A stretch of 64,000 nucleotides of DNA, from the NCBI GenBank assembly GCA_949825065.1, contig OX463852.1, positions 11,559,665 to 11,623,664 on the forward strand, in the 5' to 3' direction. The stretch's first letter is position 1; the number at the start of each line of letters is the position of its first letter. This document shows positions 22,401 to 37,400 of the stretch, one piece after another. The notes beneath the pieces were generated by a model, which saw nothing but the letters and a program-made list of their open reading frames with translations, ran no database searches and was not told the origin of the DNA. A program made the translations under genes and the position numbers. This DNA is from Odontocerum albicorne (taxonomy: Eukaryota > Arthropoda > Insecta > Trichoptera > Odontoceridae).

Positions 22401-25400
22401 TAAATAGTTTACATTGTCAAGAGTGGTGTTTTTGTATATAAAAAAATAAATGAAAGAGAACAAATAGATTTTCTATTGATTTTGTAAGATATTTGTTTCT
22501 AGATAATATAAAATTGATGCTAGATAACTGATACCACAAGCTGCTTTTAAGTCAACCATGAGCTGATCATAGTATGGCTGCGGTACGAAAGGGCTTGAAA
22601 ATCTCAAACAAAACATACCAATAAATGGCATTTTCTTGGTATTGGCGGAGTTATTGGTATTTGAGGATCCCGATGATTTCTTTTGTTTTTCAGACACTTG
22701 CTTGTCAAATCTTGTCTCTCCGTGATCATCCCTCTTTCCAGGATAGGGCTTGAAGTCACCCTGTCGTCTGTCACCATCATCATCTTTTCCACGACTGCAA
22801 AACAAGAATGTTTGTTAGATAGTGAATATAAAAATATTTTTGGCACGGAAGTAAGCAAGATGGAATGATCAATTAATTGTCTAGTACCAAAAAGGTTCAT
22901 GTGGATATGTGTAAGCATAAAAAGAATCATGGATTAAGACTGAAGTTAATAAATAAACGCAAATTTGAATGAGACTATCATCAAGAAACAAAATACAAAC
23001 TTAACGAAGTTATTGACAATTACAGTAAAATACTTCTATTTATCCTCAAGAATGGTGGTTTGAAGTGTTATTTAAATACTTCTATTAATCCTTAAGAATT
23101 GTGGTTGAAGTGTTATTTAAATACTTCTATTTATCCTCAAGAATGGTGGTTGAAGTGTTATTTAAAACCAAATTATTTATTTGTGTACATAGTAAAGATG
23201 TATAAATGGGAGGGTTTATTTTCAGTGCCATATTCTCCAATATAATTACAGCAGACTTTCAATTTTCCGGGGGTTTCATTAACCAGGGCAGTAAAACAAT
23301 CCAAAACTGTGTGCAATTGGAAATAAAATGCAGATAATTTGTCAGGCTATGAAGTTTTAAATGATGAAGAGATTGTGCAACGTGTTATTACTTGACCTGC
23401 GGCTACAGATGACACAGACAAAGGAAAGAGGTACAGCACAGTCAAGTATACATGCACAGTGCTCTTTTCCGTAAAGTTGAAACCCTACTGAGTTATTTAG
23501 AGCAACAGAAATGTTGCGAAATCTGCATAGTACCATTTGCCGAAAAGGGAAATGAGAGATAAAATAAACTTGTTTGCTGTTATATTTTAAATAAAAGGGT
23601 GTGTAAGAAAATTTATAGGTAATGTTTTTTTTTGGGGGTGATTGATTATCTGGTATATTTTTTCCAGGATGATTTTTTTCCTTACCACCCCGGATAGTCT
23701 CCACTTGCATCCGGGACGATTTTATTTTACAAATTTTCGGAAATCAATATTTTCTACAGTTCAATGTATATATTAAAAATTAAACTGCTTGAGATTTTCA
23801 AAACATAATTAAACTACTTCACAGGAAAGCATAAACTATTATTTTTATGATTAGTTTTCGAGTATTATCACAAATTATTGTAATTTTCTCTTTTTATGCA
23901 TGAGGTAATTAATTACCTGTATCGACATTAAAATAAATGAGACAGAGACTATACCACATTCATTAAACACAAGAAATCTAAATTTCTCTAAACTAGTATG
24001 AAAAAAAATAATGCATTGCATATCAGAGTAAACAAAAATTCAACTGTTGTATACATGTGTGCTAAAGGAAATGCTAAAGAAATATTTCATAGATTATGCT
24101 TAACACATTCACTGCGTATAAAATGTCATACAGAGATGCTGAAAATTCGCGAATTTTTGAAAACCCATAACTTTGTTAAAAATCAAATTCTACTTTCTAT
24201 TGAAACATCATATACAAGTGTATTCCTTCGTGTCTTCAAAACACATGAAACTAGCGACGAATCCTTATCGGGAGACGTTTATGAGTGCACTCAACATTCA
24301 AGGCTATTTTGTATGGACATGGGAGCCGTGTTAGACGCAGTGAACGTGTTAAAGTGCAAATTTCAGGTCACAATTAAATTATACCTAAAGACAGTGAAGT
24401 ATGGAAGATATTTTTATGTCCATATATGATTAAATTATTCCTCCCATTATGATTTCTTTCAGGTGTGTATTTAAGAATTAGAGCATAGGGTGAAACTACA
24501 TAAAAGCAGAGAAAAAAATTAATGGAAGAATGTTTACAATTTGAATTACAGAGTTTCGCAAACTTAAAGCCAAAACCATTGTTAAATGTATTAGATGTTA
24601 CATGATTAATATGCTTACTTAGCACCCGGGCGTCCCATGTTTTAATCCCGACCTGGTTTTAATACTATTCACATTAATTTGATGTTATGAATATTGCTAT
24701 AAAAATTCATGGGTTTTATGTTATTTTTGTAATAGTTTTTACACAAGAATAAAGAAAATATTTATAACAACGAACAAATAAAGAAAATCAAGTAAATTTA
24801 ACTAACACATCGATCAATAAGTTCCGGGACTAACCAACAGATGGCGCCTCTAATAACAAATCCATACCATTCTCAGTTAGTACCATTTGTCGGTGGTATG
24901 CTAATTTCAAACGCGGTCGTACAGACACAAATGATGCTGAACGCTCTGGTCGTCCAAATGAGGCTGTTACACCAGAAAACATAAAAAAACCCTCAAAATC
25001 GTGATGGAAAATCGCAAAGTAAAGTTGCGTGAGATGGCTGAGATATCATTTGGTAGTGTTTACACTATTTTGCATGAACATTTGGTCATGATAAAGCTTT
25101 TTTAGAAATGGGTGCCGTGTTTGCTCACAATGGAACAGAAACAACAACGCATCGATGATTCAGAGCGCTGTTTGAACTTCGAATTGCTTCCGCAGCCACC
25201 GTATTCTCCAGATTGACTGTTCGCAGACCTCAAAAAGATGCTCCAGGGAGAGATTTGGCTCCAATGAAGAAGCGATTGCCAAAACTAACGCCTATTTTGA
25301 AACCAAAGATAAATCGTTTTACACGGCTGGCATAAAAAAGTTAGGAAAGCGTTGAAATTAATGTATCGCTCTTGAAGGAGACTATATTGATAAATAAAGA

Positions 25401-28400
25401 AGAATTTTGGCAAACAAATGTTGTTTTAGTAGTTAGTCCCGGGACTTATTGAGCGATGTATTATTGAGCTTGTTTAATTTAAATAGTAATTTAGTGCAAG
25501 GGGATTAAAAGGTATATTAAAGTCAAGTTTAAAAAAAAGCTATAGTGAAAGCTTCACTACGTGATATCATTACCTCTTGTCCTTAGATCTTCCTTTTTCA
25601 TTATTTTCTTTTTTGCTATAAAGTAAAGATAAAATATATAGATTTTAAATGTTTAAAAAATTTAAGAAAAATAATCACAAAATAAACAAAATTATATCCT
25701 TGTGAATTGATACACTTGTACAATTGGGAATTATAAATTGAGTCATCAGCAATTTTGATTGCCTAAGGTAATAAGATCTAATTAATAAATATAAAACTTT
25801 TGTATTGTATCTCGAGTAATTTTTTTTAGTATTTTTTGGAATTTTATAGTATCTGAATTGCTTGCACCGCAATTATTTTACTGAAGAAATTTATCACTTG
25901 CCGTAAAATAACATATCACACTTGTGGTACACTTTACTGAGCGATCTGATCTGATCTCTTCAACGAGGTACATTATAGTTCGGAAATTCTAGGATGAGTC
26001 CTGTGACAGCTCACAAATTTGCCCCAATACAACTTTATGTAATGTATTTACCTAAATAACTTGTTTTTTATTAGAATTGAGGCTTATATTAAAGTTGATA
26101 AAATAATTAAAATTACTGAACATGTTACAAGGTTGTATTGGGGCAAATTTGTGAGCTGTCACAGGACTCATCCTAGAATTTCCGAACTATAGTGACAATT
26201 TTAAATAAGTTATATTTTTAATCTTATGTTAATACATATATATACACATATAATCACGCCATTTCCCTATCGAGGTAGACAGAGAAGACAAAGTGCCAGA
26301 CTTTCATATCATGATACACTTTTGCCTTCTCTAATTCTATACACCTTTTTTTAATAACTCTTACAAATTCTCTACTTACATGTCCTTCTATCAAAAAATT
26401 CACTTGATCCAAAGATATTTTCTTTGGCCTTCTTTTGCCATGCCTTCCACCCACATTTGCATTGTATATTTGTTTTGTTAGTCTTTCTTCATTCATTCAT
26501 TCTACATGCCCAAACCATCTCGGAATACTCTTCATCTTACTTAATATATAAGTCTTAAATTCCCATTCATCCCTAATAAGTTTATGTCATATATATTGCA
26601 ATCCATTGTCTCCCCATGCATTCTCAGTGCACACATTTCTATAGCATTTATTCGGCTTCTTTCACTCATTTCCCATGTCCATGTTTTACTCCCATACATC
26701 AAAGTTGGTACTAGAACGCTATTGTGGTATCTTAGCAGATTTGATACTGTTTGCTTCGAGTTTAGTGTTTAATGTTTTAGTGCCCCATTGAATTATTTTC
26801 CTATCTTCACACAACTTTCAATATTCTTAGCAACTCTTCTATCATCTGAAAAAAAAAAACCCAAATAGCAGAATTCCTTTAGTTATTATGCATTCATTCT
26901 CAGATTTTTAAATTATAAACATATTAATTTCCATTAAAATGTGGAGAGAAAAAAAAGCAATTCATTTTTGTACTAAATAGTCACTCGTTATTTCAGATCA
27001 AGGGCTTAATAGGTTGAGAGGCATACATATGTGGCTCATGTCAAGTGTGTGCTTAAAATATTGCTGTTGGATGAAATATATTGGTGTCTCCGGCCTCATA
27101 CAGTATAACCTTTCTAATTCGAAAGAGGTGACTGATTTTTTTTAATAGTAATGAAAATCCCTATAAATCCAAATTTAAAAAAAAGTACAGTGCTCACAAA
27201 CACTGACTGAAAAAATACAGTGCTCACAAATCTGGTTCTTAAATAATCGCATCATATGGTAATGGATCAAAAACACTACACAAAAAAAAATTCTTAAATA
27301 ATCGCATCATATGGTAATGGATCAAAAACACTACACAAAAAAAATTTCTAGCTCCTTACATCCAATTCCATTTGAAAAAGTATTAAAATTTGTAACACAT
27401 ATTTTTCCTGCTATAGTTAATTTTCTATAATTTTATTTTACAGACCTCTTCTTTACTAAAAGAATTTGAATAGCATCAAATTTCGAAACACCGGGATTTG
27501 TTCATACCGTACATGAAAAAGAAACTTTAAATTAATGCAATATAAAAATTAATTCCACTCAAGTGTTTAAATACTTAAGGGCTGAGTAGAAATCTGAAAG
27601 TACGCTAAAATATTTTAAAGTTCCAATTGCTTTATTTTGTTGTTGGAAAAAATTTACATCAGGTTGTATTGTATACATCAGAAGTGTAATGCAATCCACT
27701 TAGCACAAGTGTGAATACAATTTAAAAATATTTTTGGACTAGGGGATATTTTCTTTAAGGAGAACATGTGTTACAAAAACGAATACAGCCAAATCTCGTT
27801 ACGAAATAAATATTCAGTATAATGAATTATTTTCGCAGTCTCGAACAAGTACACATCAGTGTTAAAAGAATCATTTTTACGAAATAAAAATTCCAGTATA
27901 GCGAACTTTTTAAAAGAATAATTTTTACGAAATAAAAATAAACACCCCAAAACGGCCTTCATAATTATTTAGAGATCGCAACTTTACTTTGATTTAGGTC
28001 GTCTAATTTCGGTCTCCATCAGAATGTCGCAATTGTTTTTACACCTGCAGGAGCGAGTCTTGACCAGAGTGAGTAAGTTGTTCCCAGTGAGTCAACAGTA
28101 ATTTATTAATCGTCACGAGGCTATGTTTTTTACTTTTGATCTATACTTTAGTGATTTTATAAACTTGTAATTTTCTTCACCCTTAACCCTTCAGGCCTGT
28201 ATGCCTAAAACATATTTTCAGTCCCAGGGACGTTCAATTTTTTTTATGGAGATAGAGGTAAAATTGATATAAGGTTTTATAGCATAATTTAATTCAATTA
28301 ACACTTTTAGAACCACTGGAATGCTTTTTTTTTAATCAGTTTAGATCATGGGTCGGCAACCTTTTGTTGTAACAGGATCAAATATTTTACGTGGGGATTA

Positions 28401-31400
28401 GTGCGGGCCGCACTTGGGCCATATGTCATTACAGTATACCTACAATATTTGTGTACAAATATTTTAGTTTTGAAAATGAAACGCTAATTAGACATTTATT
28501 GTAGTTAATAAAATCAATAAGATTTTTATGGCTGCATTTGACTTGCAAGTATTTTTATATTACCTTGCATTTCTTCGAATAAAAGCGAACAGCGATTTCT
28601 TCGAATAAAAAAAAGTATTTACAACTAAAGCTTGAATCTATTTTTATAGTAATTGAGTTATTTGAACGAAATCATTAAACTATTGCTCTTATAAATAGAT
28701 GATAAACAGGGCACTGTTTTCGTCCATCCTTGTAGGGGATTTTTGGTACGCGTGTGGTGCACGTCATATGTCTCTGTGGGGAGTTTTGATACGCGTGTGG
28801 TGCACGTCATACGTGCCTGAAGGGTTAATATGGATAAAGTAACGAAAAACAACGATAACCTTGAAAGAAAAAATGAAAATTTTGGGTGCAGTAAGTACCA
28901 CGGGGGGCAGAAGAAAATATTGTTGTGACCCAATAAAAAATAATGGATTTTATTATAATTTTTTTTGCTATCACTTTTTATGTATGCAGTTGTATACGTA
29001 AAGACGTTGTTATTATGTATTGTGATTAATTAATAAAATATACTAATATACAAATAAAAATGATTTTCCAGTTTTGTTATAATGAATTTTCAGTATAATG
29101 AAACAATTTAATAGGTCCCTAGAAGTTCATTATAACAAGATTTGACTTTCAATTTTTAACAAAATTTGATAAAAAAATTGTGAACTGTTATGTTTAATTT
29201 TTATAAAAAAATGCCATTTGGCTATAACCAGAATAGTTCTAATACTGATAATTTATATATGTTTGGAGATATGTATTACCTCTGAATAATCTCTCTCGCT
29301 CTATCGCTCTGAATACTGAGGAGTTCTCTAGCTTCTCTCTCTCTGCCGACCACTCGGCTATCGATTGTTTGTTCCACCTTTTCTCCTGTACGTAATTTTA
29401 CTCTGAAACAAAAACACACAGCTTGTGTAGTAGAAAATTTACATCTTCCAATGTTTTGTGCAAAAATATCTGCACACATACATATCAAGCTATTTCATTG
29501 TTGAGATAGGCAGAGAGGACAGAGTGTTAAATTTACACGACATATATTCTTCGTCCCCTCTATATCCATACTTATTCTCATATAGTTCCTTCTGTTTCTC
29601 TTATATCCTTCTTCCGAAATTTTGTTCACTTGGTTCTCCCATACTTTTTTTGGTAATTCTCTATCACAATTCCCACTCATTGCTTACATTGTGAATTTGT
29701 TTAATCAGTCTTTTGTCATTTACCTGTTCAACATGTCCAAACCACCTCAAAATGCTCTTTATCACCATACTGAACACAATAGTTCTTTGCTCACATTCAT
29801 TCTTAATAATTAAATGTCTTATTCTGTCATACAACATACTCATATCTAAATTTACTTAAATATAGTGCGTCAATTAATTTTGAATAAAAATAAAAGATTA
29901 AAATAAATTTCGAGATTAAAAAAACATTTGTGGTCTTCCACCATTAATACAGATAGGATACAGATTCCGTAGATCAGGCCTGGACAAATGGCGGCCCGCA
30001 GTGAAGTTTTATCCGGCCCGTGGAGGCCCAAGAAAAATTTATAAATAATAGTGGGGCACCAATTTCTAAGTTAAACCCTGATTGTTAATGTGAATTTATT
30101 TAATTTTGCATTGATACAATTTTTTACTTGCAAAATGGGTGTGTGTGTGTCGGGGGGGGGGGGGGGGGGGGGGGGGTCGTAGCAGGATTTAACGCACCAG
30201 TGAACACGAACCACAGGTATGCCATTTCCCTTCCTAATAAAAAAAACTATTTAATTTTGCGCTTTTTTTATTGTGGCCCGACCACCAAAAGATTTGCCCA
30301 GTGTCAAGTGTCAAATCTTCACCATTTACATTTTTAGTGACTTAAAGAGTTATCAAAAAAATTTATTATAGTATTACCGATTTTTCAGTTTTTCAAATAT
30401 TTGCTTATCTTGTTCAGACACTGGATCTTGCTTGAGTGACATCCATTGAGACAGCATGCGATCGTCGGCTGCAGGATCACCGGTCTTCGATTCTCTGCTT
30501 TCCCCTTGAACTGCTTCGTTTCCTGTTAAAAAAGTTTTTTTATATAAATTTTAATTGATTTCGGCACACAAATTAACCAAATTACTGTATTATCCCAACT
30601 ATAAGGTGACTCTGATTATAAAGTGACTTCCATTTTTTTATTCTGTTTTTGGAAAAACATTTTTTCTCTACTACTTTTGTATCGATTGATTAAAAATGTC
30701 CTTTCTTAAATCCTCTGATTGTTTTTATTTTGTAAAATATGTATTTATTACGTCTTTATTCTGCGTTCGCCAACATCTAACATTGTTTTGAGTAATACGA
30801 AATTTTTCATAGCCACATAGTTATTTGTAACTTTTGTAGTTTGCACTACTATACCTTGAAATTGGAATGGCATCATAGCTCCAGTAAAATCAATGATTGA
30901 TTTGATTTTTTCGAGCTCCTTACGTTTCGATATGGTCACTGATCATATTTTTGAGGGTGTAAGAATATGAAAAATGTAGTATAAAAAAAAGGGATTCTTT
31001 GAAAAAGGGGCTTATTTATACCCGTTTTGGGGAATAAGTGTAAAAAAGAAAGTAATTTCTAATTTGAACTCATTTCTGTAAATTAAAATAGAAAATAATA
31101 TAAAAACCTTTTGGCTTCTTCTTTTTCTTTTCATCTTCTCGGCTATCACTAGTTGAAGATGAGCTGCCACTTGAATCACTAGATGAATGCCTCTTCTTTT
31201 TAGTTTTTTTTTTATCTCTCTTTTTCTTGTCTTTTTTCTCCATCTTAGACTGACTTGAAGAAGTTTCAGGCTGTAAAAAAAACAAGAATTTAAATAATGC
31301 CAAAGAATTTTTTAGGTTTATGAGGAATATGTTTAAACCAAAATTCAATTAATTTTATAAAAATGCAAAATGAAAGATAATATAAAAGATACACGAGGAA

Positions 31401-34400
31401 TGAATCACTTAATTTGATAAAGTGTTTATGTTAACTTGATAATGTGTTAATGTTGATTTGATAATTAGTTAATATGTTTACAACGGTGAGTATACCAAAT
31501 GGAACTTCGTTGACCTCAAGAAAAGTTCTATATTACAGGGTAGAAGGAATAACAAGACTGAACACAGAAATTAATAAAAGAGTTTTACTAAATTTTATTC
31601 CACTAACTTTTCACCCTCGTCCTGTTCTGAGGATGCTTCTTGACTGAAATTGGTAAATGAGTAAAAATTTAAATAAAATATTTAATTTCTTTTATATATT
31701 TCCAAGTATTCCACGAAAATCTTTCAACTAAGAAGCTTACAATAATAATAAGAGTGAGGAGTTTTTCTCATTTATAAATTTATTATTAAGGTTGTAGGGT
31801 ACCCACGTCCCTAAATATTGTCAACATGCAGGGTCAACGACCGATGAATCAACCTCTGGATATCTACAATTGTCACATACCAGAAACGTCAACACTGTTT
31901 ACACGCCAATAATATTTACATCGCATTCCAAGGTAGAAAGAGAACATATCACGCCGTCTCGCCGTTTCGACAATAAATATCCTACCCACTGTAGTATCCG
32001 CAGCGCTTGCGACCACCTCAGCACGCGCAGGAGTGAGATCGAGATATACCGCGGACGCAGTCACGCGTCCCGTTCTGAAATTCTATATATACCTACTTAT
32101 CGATGAATAAAGGCACTTGTTATTATTCGCTTGACCATTCATTTCTGTTTATTATTTACCGACTATTCACTCTCACTTCCCGCATTCCTGAATCGACATA
32201 TTTTATTTTAAATACAAAACAAATCAAAATCATCACGACGTATCAAATTAAGCATCCCGCTAAATTGATGTCCCCGAACGAAAAGGAACACAGAATTCGA
32301 CTAAAGCGAATACAGAGATGTCAACATCAACATCATCAGCACGTCCTACTAGGACACACGCTAAAAGGTATTTTATTTTAAAAAAAAACTTGAGTCAGGT
32401 CTCACATATTATATATTTTGAAGAAAAAGTTTCCAAGATGGTTTGATTCATGACCTCTGTAAGATTACATTAATTATTGTATTACACTTTCATTACATAG
32501 GGTAAAGTAGGCAATTTCTTTCAGCTAAAGAGAAAAGTTTTAAAAATCCTGCGTGAAAAAAAATACAGTATTAATTTTTGCTTTATCACCTTTGGAAATC
32601 AAATTAGAAATCTCCAAATACAATTTAAGCATTCTATCACTAGGTCTTGAAATATCGTACCAATGGATATTTATTTATATTATCACTACATCTGATTTAT
32701 GAATAAACTGCCTGATTTACGAATAAACTGCCTGATTATGAAGAAACATTTATTATCTTCCTGTTGTGAACTCAAAGAGATTGCCAGAGAGAACTGCCAA
32801 AAATATTTGATTACCTGTGGACTTGTTACTTTCCGTTTCTTTGTATAGAATCCATCAGGCTGGAAAGATATCGTGTGCGGAGAATACTGCTCTTTTTGCA
32901 GGTCTGAGCCTTCTCCACCCTTGGGAGCTTTTTCAAAATTCTTCTGCCTGTCGGACATCCAATCCATTTCCCAATGAGGGTTGAGCTCGGTGAAATTCTA
33001 AAATAAAGTTAATAATTTTTAATACAGTCGAACTAGGTAAAAACAAACATGTATAGAGACAACTTGTTTTTAATGAGAAAATTATAAAATGTGTTTGGTT
33101 TTACAAAAAAAATCTGTTATAGGCAGAAAAATATGCAATAAACTCGATTATAAAGAATGAAGAATTCAAAACGTATACAAATAATGCTGTGAAAGTATAA
33201 CACTTCCATTATATACTGTATAAACTTTTTCTAACCGACCAGTAAGACTAAGAAAGATCTATTGAGAAAAACCACAGAAAATTGAGTTCGAAACCCCTGG
33301 GATAGAAAAAAATGATCTACCAATTAAACCACGGAGGTTAATTCAGTATGACAAAATATATGTGTTGATGAAAATTAAACACATAATTTAGAAAATATTG
33401 AACATATTCCTGCCACATTTTAAGGGTATTTTTGTCTTTATGGTTGTTTCTCAATGCTTATTCCCCCTCCCCCAATAATTATGACATTTCAAGAGAAAAG
33501 CAATATAAAATATAGGGGTTTCTCAACATAATTAAAGTGAACATAATTACAAATATATATATATACATAAATGTATATATATTTTGTATGAAACAAAACT
33601 AAAATATAATTTAAAACTCACAGAATAATTTTGAGAATGTATCAATGATTTTAGATGAGCAGATGCACAATGGAGATCACCAATCCACTGATCACACAGC
33701 TTGCAGTACCAGGCAGTAGATGGCACGAAGAATTGAAGACCTACAAAATAAAATAAATATATCACTTTCTATACTCTTCAAGATGTTACTATACATGATA
33801 GAAACACTATATCATATGGTGCAAGAGAGATAAATAAATGTTAGTGTTACAAGGAATTGAATTGCAGTCAAGGGTATAAAATTCTTCGAGATATAGATGC
33901 CTTCTTTGACCAAGTTGGTAGGATTGTAGAAAGGGTCAAAAATTGATTTTCACACAGTTAATTTCACACATCTTTTAAAATATTTGTTTGGTTAGATAAA
34001 ATTGCCATATGGTAATGAGCTGGCCAGGTCAACCAGGTATCCAATTTGGGGATCCGGATATATTGAAGAGCATCTTCTTCTTCTCAGTGTCATGTCAGGT
34101 CCCCCCAACATTGAATATCACTTGAGAGTAGATATCTTTGTCCCCGGCAGCTCGAAAAAGATCTCCAACACCCCTTATGCCAGTCCAATTACGTATATTG
34201 CGGAGTCAGGAGTTTTGCCTCCTGCCAACACCTCTTCGGCCTTGGATGATCAGGTGCAGTAATTTGTACTTTGCTCCTCTAAGTACATGACCCAAGTAGG
34301 ACACCTTTCGGATTTTAATATTAGTCAGCAACTCTCTATCAACTTTGGCTCTTTGAAGAACCCTTGTGTTGCTGACCATATCCGTCCAGGGTATCCGTAG

Positions 34401-37400
34401 CATTTTCCGGTGCATCCACATTTCGAATGGTTCCAGTCGGTTCATACTACTTACTTTGAGGGTCCATGATTCCGCTCCATGCAATAACACTGACCAAACG
34501 TAGCATTTGAGCATGCAATAACACTGACCAAAAGAGCATGGTCGGGAGAAAATATTGTCTTCGACCTAAGTAATTCAGATTCAGATTTAGAAGCATTGGA
34601 GGAGGCACGAAACTTGTCATTGCACATGTGAGTAGCACTACTGCATGTGAAGAGACAACATTTGTACACTTACTCCGACAAGTCCTAGTATTAACTGATG
34701 AACTCTTTTATCAGACTGGGATCCCTTTTTTTAAGTACCATCAGGAATCTTACCACTAAGCCACAGAGATTGTCAGGTTATATTCCTATACAAGTATAAT
34801 TAAAATATACAAACAATAATAAAAATAATCGAGTGTCTCAAAGACCTGCTAGAAACTTTTTAAATTTCCCATAGATTTAAATATTTTATAACGTGGTTCT
34901 TGAAGTTTATGGGTGGAGAAAATTTATTGTGTAAATCTTGGCTAAAATAATGTTACTTTTCCATTCAACTTTAAAACCTGCCTCTATGAGTAGTGAAAAA
35001 AAATTACTTATTAATTTTTTTCATGTTTTTATATAATATTTAGAAATTAGATGTAGACCCATCCAACACCATAAGCTGGTGTTACAATAGGAATATTCGC
35101 AGTATTGGCCTAGCAAAAGATAACTCGGAGTTCCAGGGTGTGAATCAACCTAGATAGATGCATTTTGTAGCACACATGTGTTCCTGGTGGGACATTAGGG
35201 TGTGATACAGATTTATATACAACTAACTGGGTTGTTAACTTGATAAATGAAACTTATGTCGCTGAGCACATATAACTTGCCTCTATCTCGTGTTCTTTAT
35301 TATTTTCATGAAAAGTTAAGACTGTCAAGTTTAGCATATTATTGTATGTACATAGCTTAAAACAAAATATTTACCTTTAATAGGTGTCCTTTTGGATAAG
35401 GCTCCAGGGTAGGTCGGCATACCTTCATTCTGGTTCTTTGCAGCACTGTGCCATGGAGCTTCCGGATTAGCAGCGGCATTTCTACAGATTACAAAAGGGG
35501 TTAGTTATATGTTAATGTGTATATTATATTACTATGCATTGTCGTCAGCATCAGGTCTTACCATGTGTACTTTGCATTCTGGCATTTTGGGTTCGATTCT
35601 CAATGAGACCCGACAGTTTCGTTAAGACAGATTTTCATGTGAATTTTTGTTGTACTGGCACTTAGTAGTTGCCTAAAATAAATTTGAAGAGTGCTCTTGG
35701 AGTGAAAATTGTTTGATTTACAGTGCTATATAAGGTTTTGGCTTTGTAATTCCTTTAAAATATTTTTTTTATATTGTAACCTTATAATTTTATTACCTTA
35801 GGCAAAATAATTAGTGTATACTGTATTGCCAGTAAGAAAACACGGCAAAGTAGAGTTTCTTTTGAATTTATTGGAATTGTATGTATTTTATGTAGACTAG
35901 GGGTTCCACTCCTGGGCGCCCTGTGGCCCCTATTTATTATACATATATTGTACTTATACCTAAAAAAGATTAACTTATGATCAAAATTTTTCAAGTAGAT
36001 GAGTATCAAATTTACAGATCATTTGTAGACTAAACTTTTTTGCTTTGAGTTTCTTGTATTTTTGATGTTCCAATTGTGGGGCTATTTTTTAAAATATATT
36101 GTACTTTATATTAAAAGCGGCGGTTTGAAACAGACGCGTTCTAATTTTTTGCTTTTGAATCTGGCACAGTAGAAAGTTTTGCCACCGAGTAGTTATTAAT
36201 TCTACCATGTAGAGTGGTGTTGCGATCAGTCACATAAATGTGTCACATGAGCAGATCAAAATAGTAGATGTTTGAGACATCTTCGTACATACCAAGTAAA
36301 GGGTGGTGATTCAATTTCTTAACAAGAAGTGTCCTATGAAAAAACAAATTCCGTCTCAGAAATGTTTATAGTGACGATACTGTTACGATGTGAGCATTTA
36401 GATGTGGCCTACAGCAATTAAACCTGTTCAGACCCGGCGTCTATTATAAATGACACAAAGTTCATATGCACTTTGTAAATAACTTTGTGGTATATTTGTT
36501 TTCTGATAACAAATAAAGTGTAGGATACTGTATTATTGACTTGGAAAGTTTTGGACATCATCTATCTAAACTAATATGACATAATGTTGCATTTAGCGTA
36601 AAAAAAATTTAAAACATTACAATTAATTCAGGTCGGATGATGTTAAGAGTGCGTAAATTTACATTATTCATAAACTCCAAAGTGGCCTACTAGTTACAAC
36701 AAAAAAGAAGAGCTGGATCGATACGCTGATTACAGAGAACATCAGTATCATAAAACATTAATTGTGTAATGCGATACGTATCAGAAAACCAGTTGCAATT
36801 AATCATAAAGAATTGTAAAGTGCTGACAGAAGAACACAAAGATTCCATACAATCATTTGTAAGAAACTTCTCTATCACTACAAGGTAGTGGGAGAGCATT
36901 TTGAGTCAGGATAGTCACAATGACGAAACCTGGATTCATCATTACGACCGTTAGATAAAGAGGCATTTGACTATCGAAAGTTCACGACGGTGCAAAAAGA
37001 GATTCAAAAGAGAACCTCCTGTTTGTAAATGGCGAGTGTTTTGGGACAAAGATAGAGCTTTGCTTTAAATTTCTCGGAGAGTGGAACCAAGACCATCTCT
37101 GATTGAAATATAACCAGGGTGGCCAAACGTTTAGGCATTGCGGGTGACTCGCTAGTTGAAATTAGTGATGATGGTCTACCAAAAACCTATGTGTTAAGTG
37201 ATTACTATAATTTTCGTTGCACATGACACAAACAAATGTCAGAGGAGAATAGAACGCGTGAAGGGACTCATTCATAAAAAAATTCAATAAGAAAGGTCAC
37301 TGTTTTGTGGTTTAGGACATAGTACAGATTTCAACGAATACATGAAAGCACTATAGTTTCCCACCATTTATGATTAGACTGAAAAATGTAATTTTGTGTC

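Noticed and set aside
23998..24429. 143-codon plus-strand frame in intron 12
   Set aside because: A complete TTAA element (24104-24348) lies in its middle, and I see no domain, composition or splice signal that supports a protein.
28347..28420. hAT element start (CATGGGTCGGCAACC) inside the 28187 element
   Set aside because: Only one end could be recognised and no 8-bp duplication was found, so it is mentioned but not called.
31870..32106. 78-codon plus-strand frame
   Set aside because: Lies wholly in the LTR-like block; the open frame follows its lower A+T content, not coding function.
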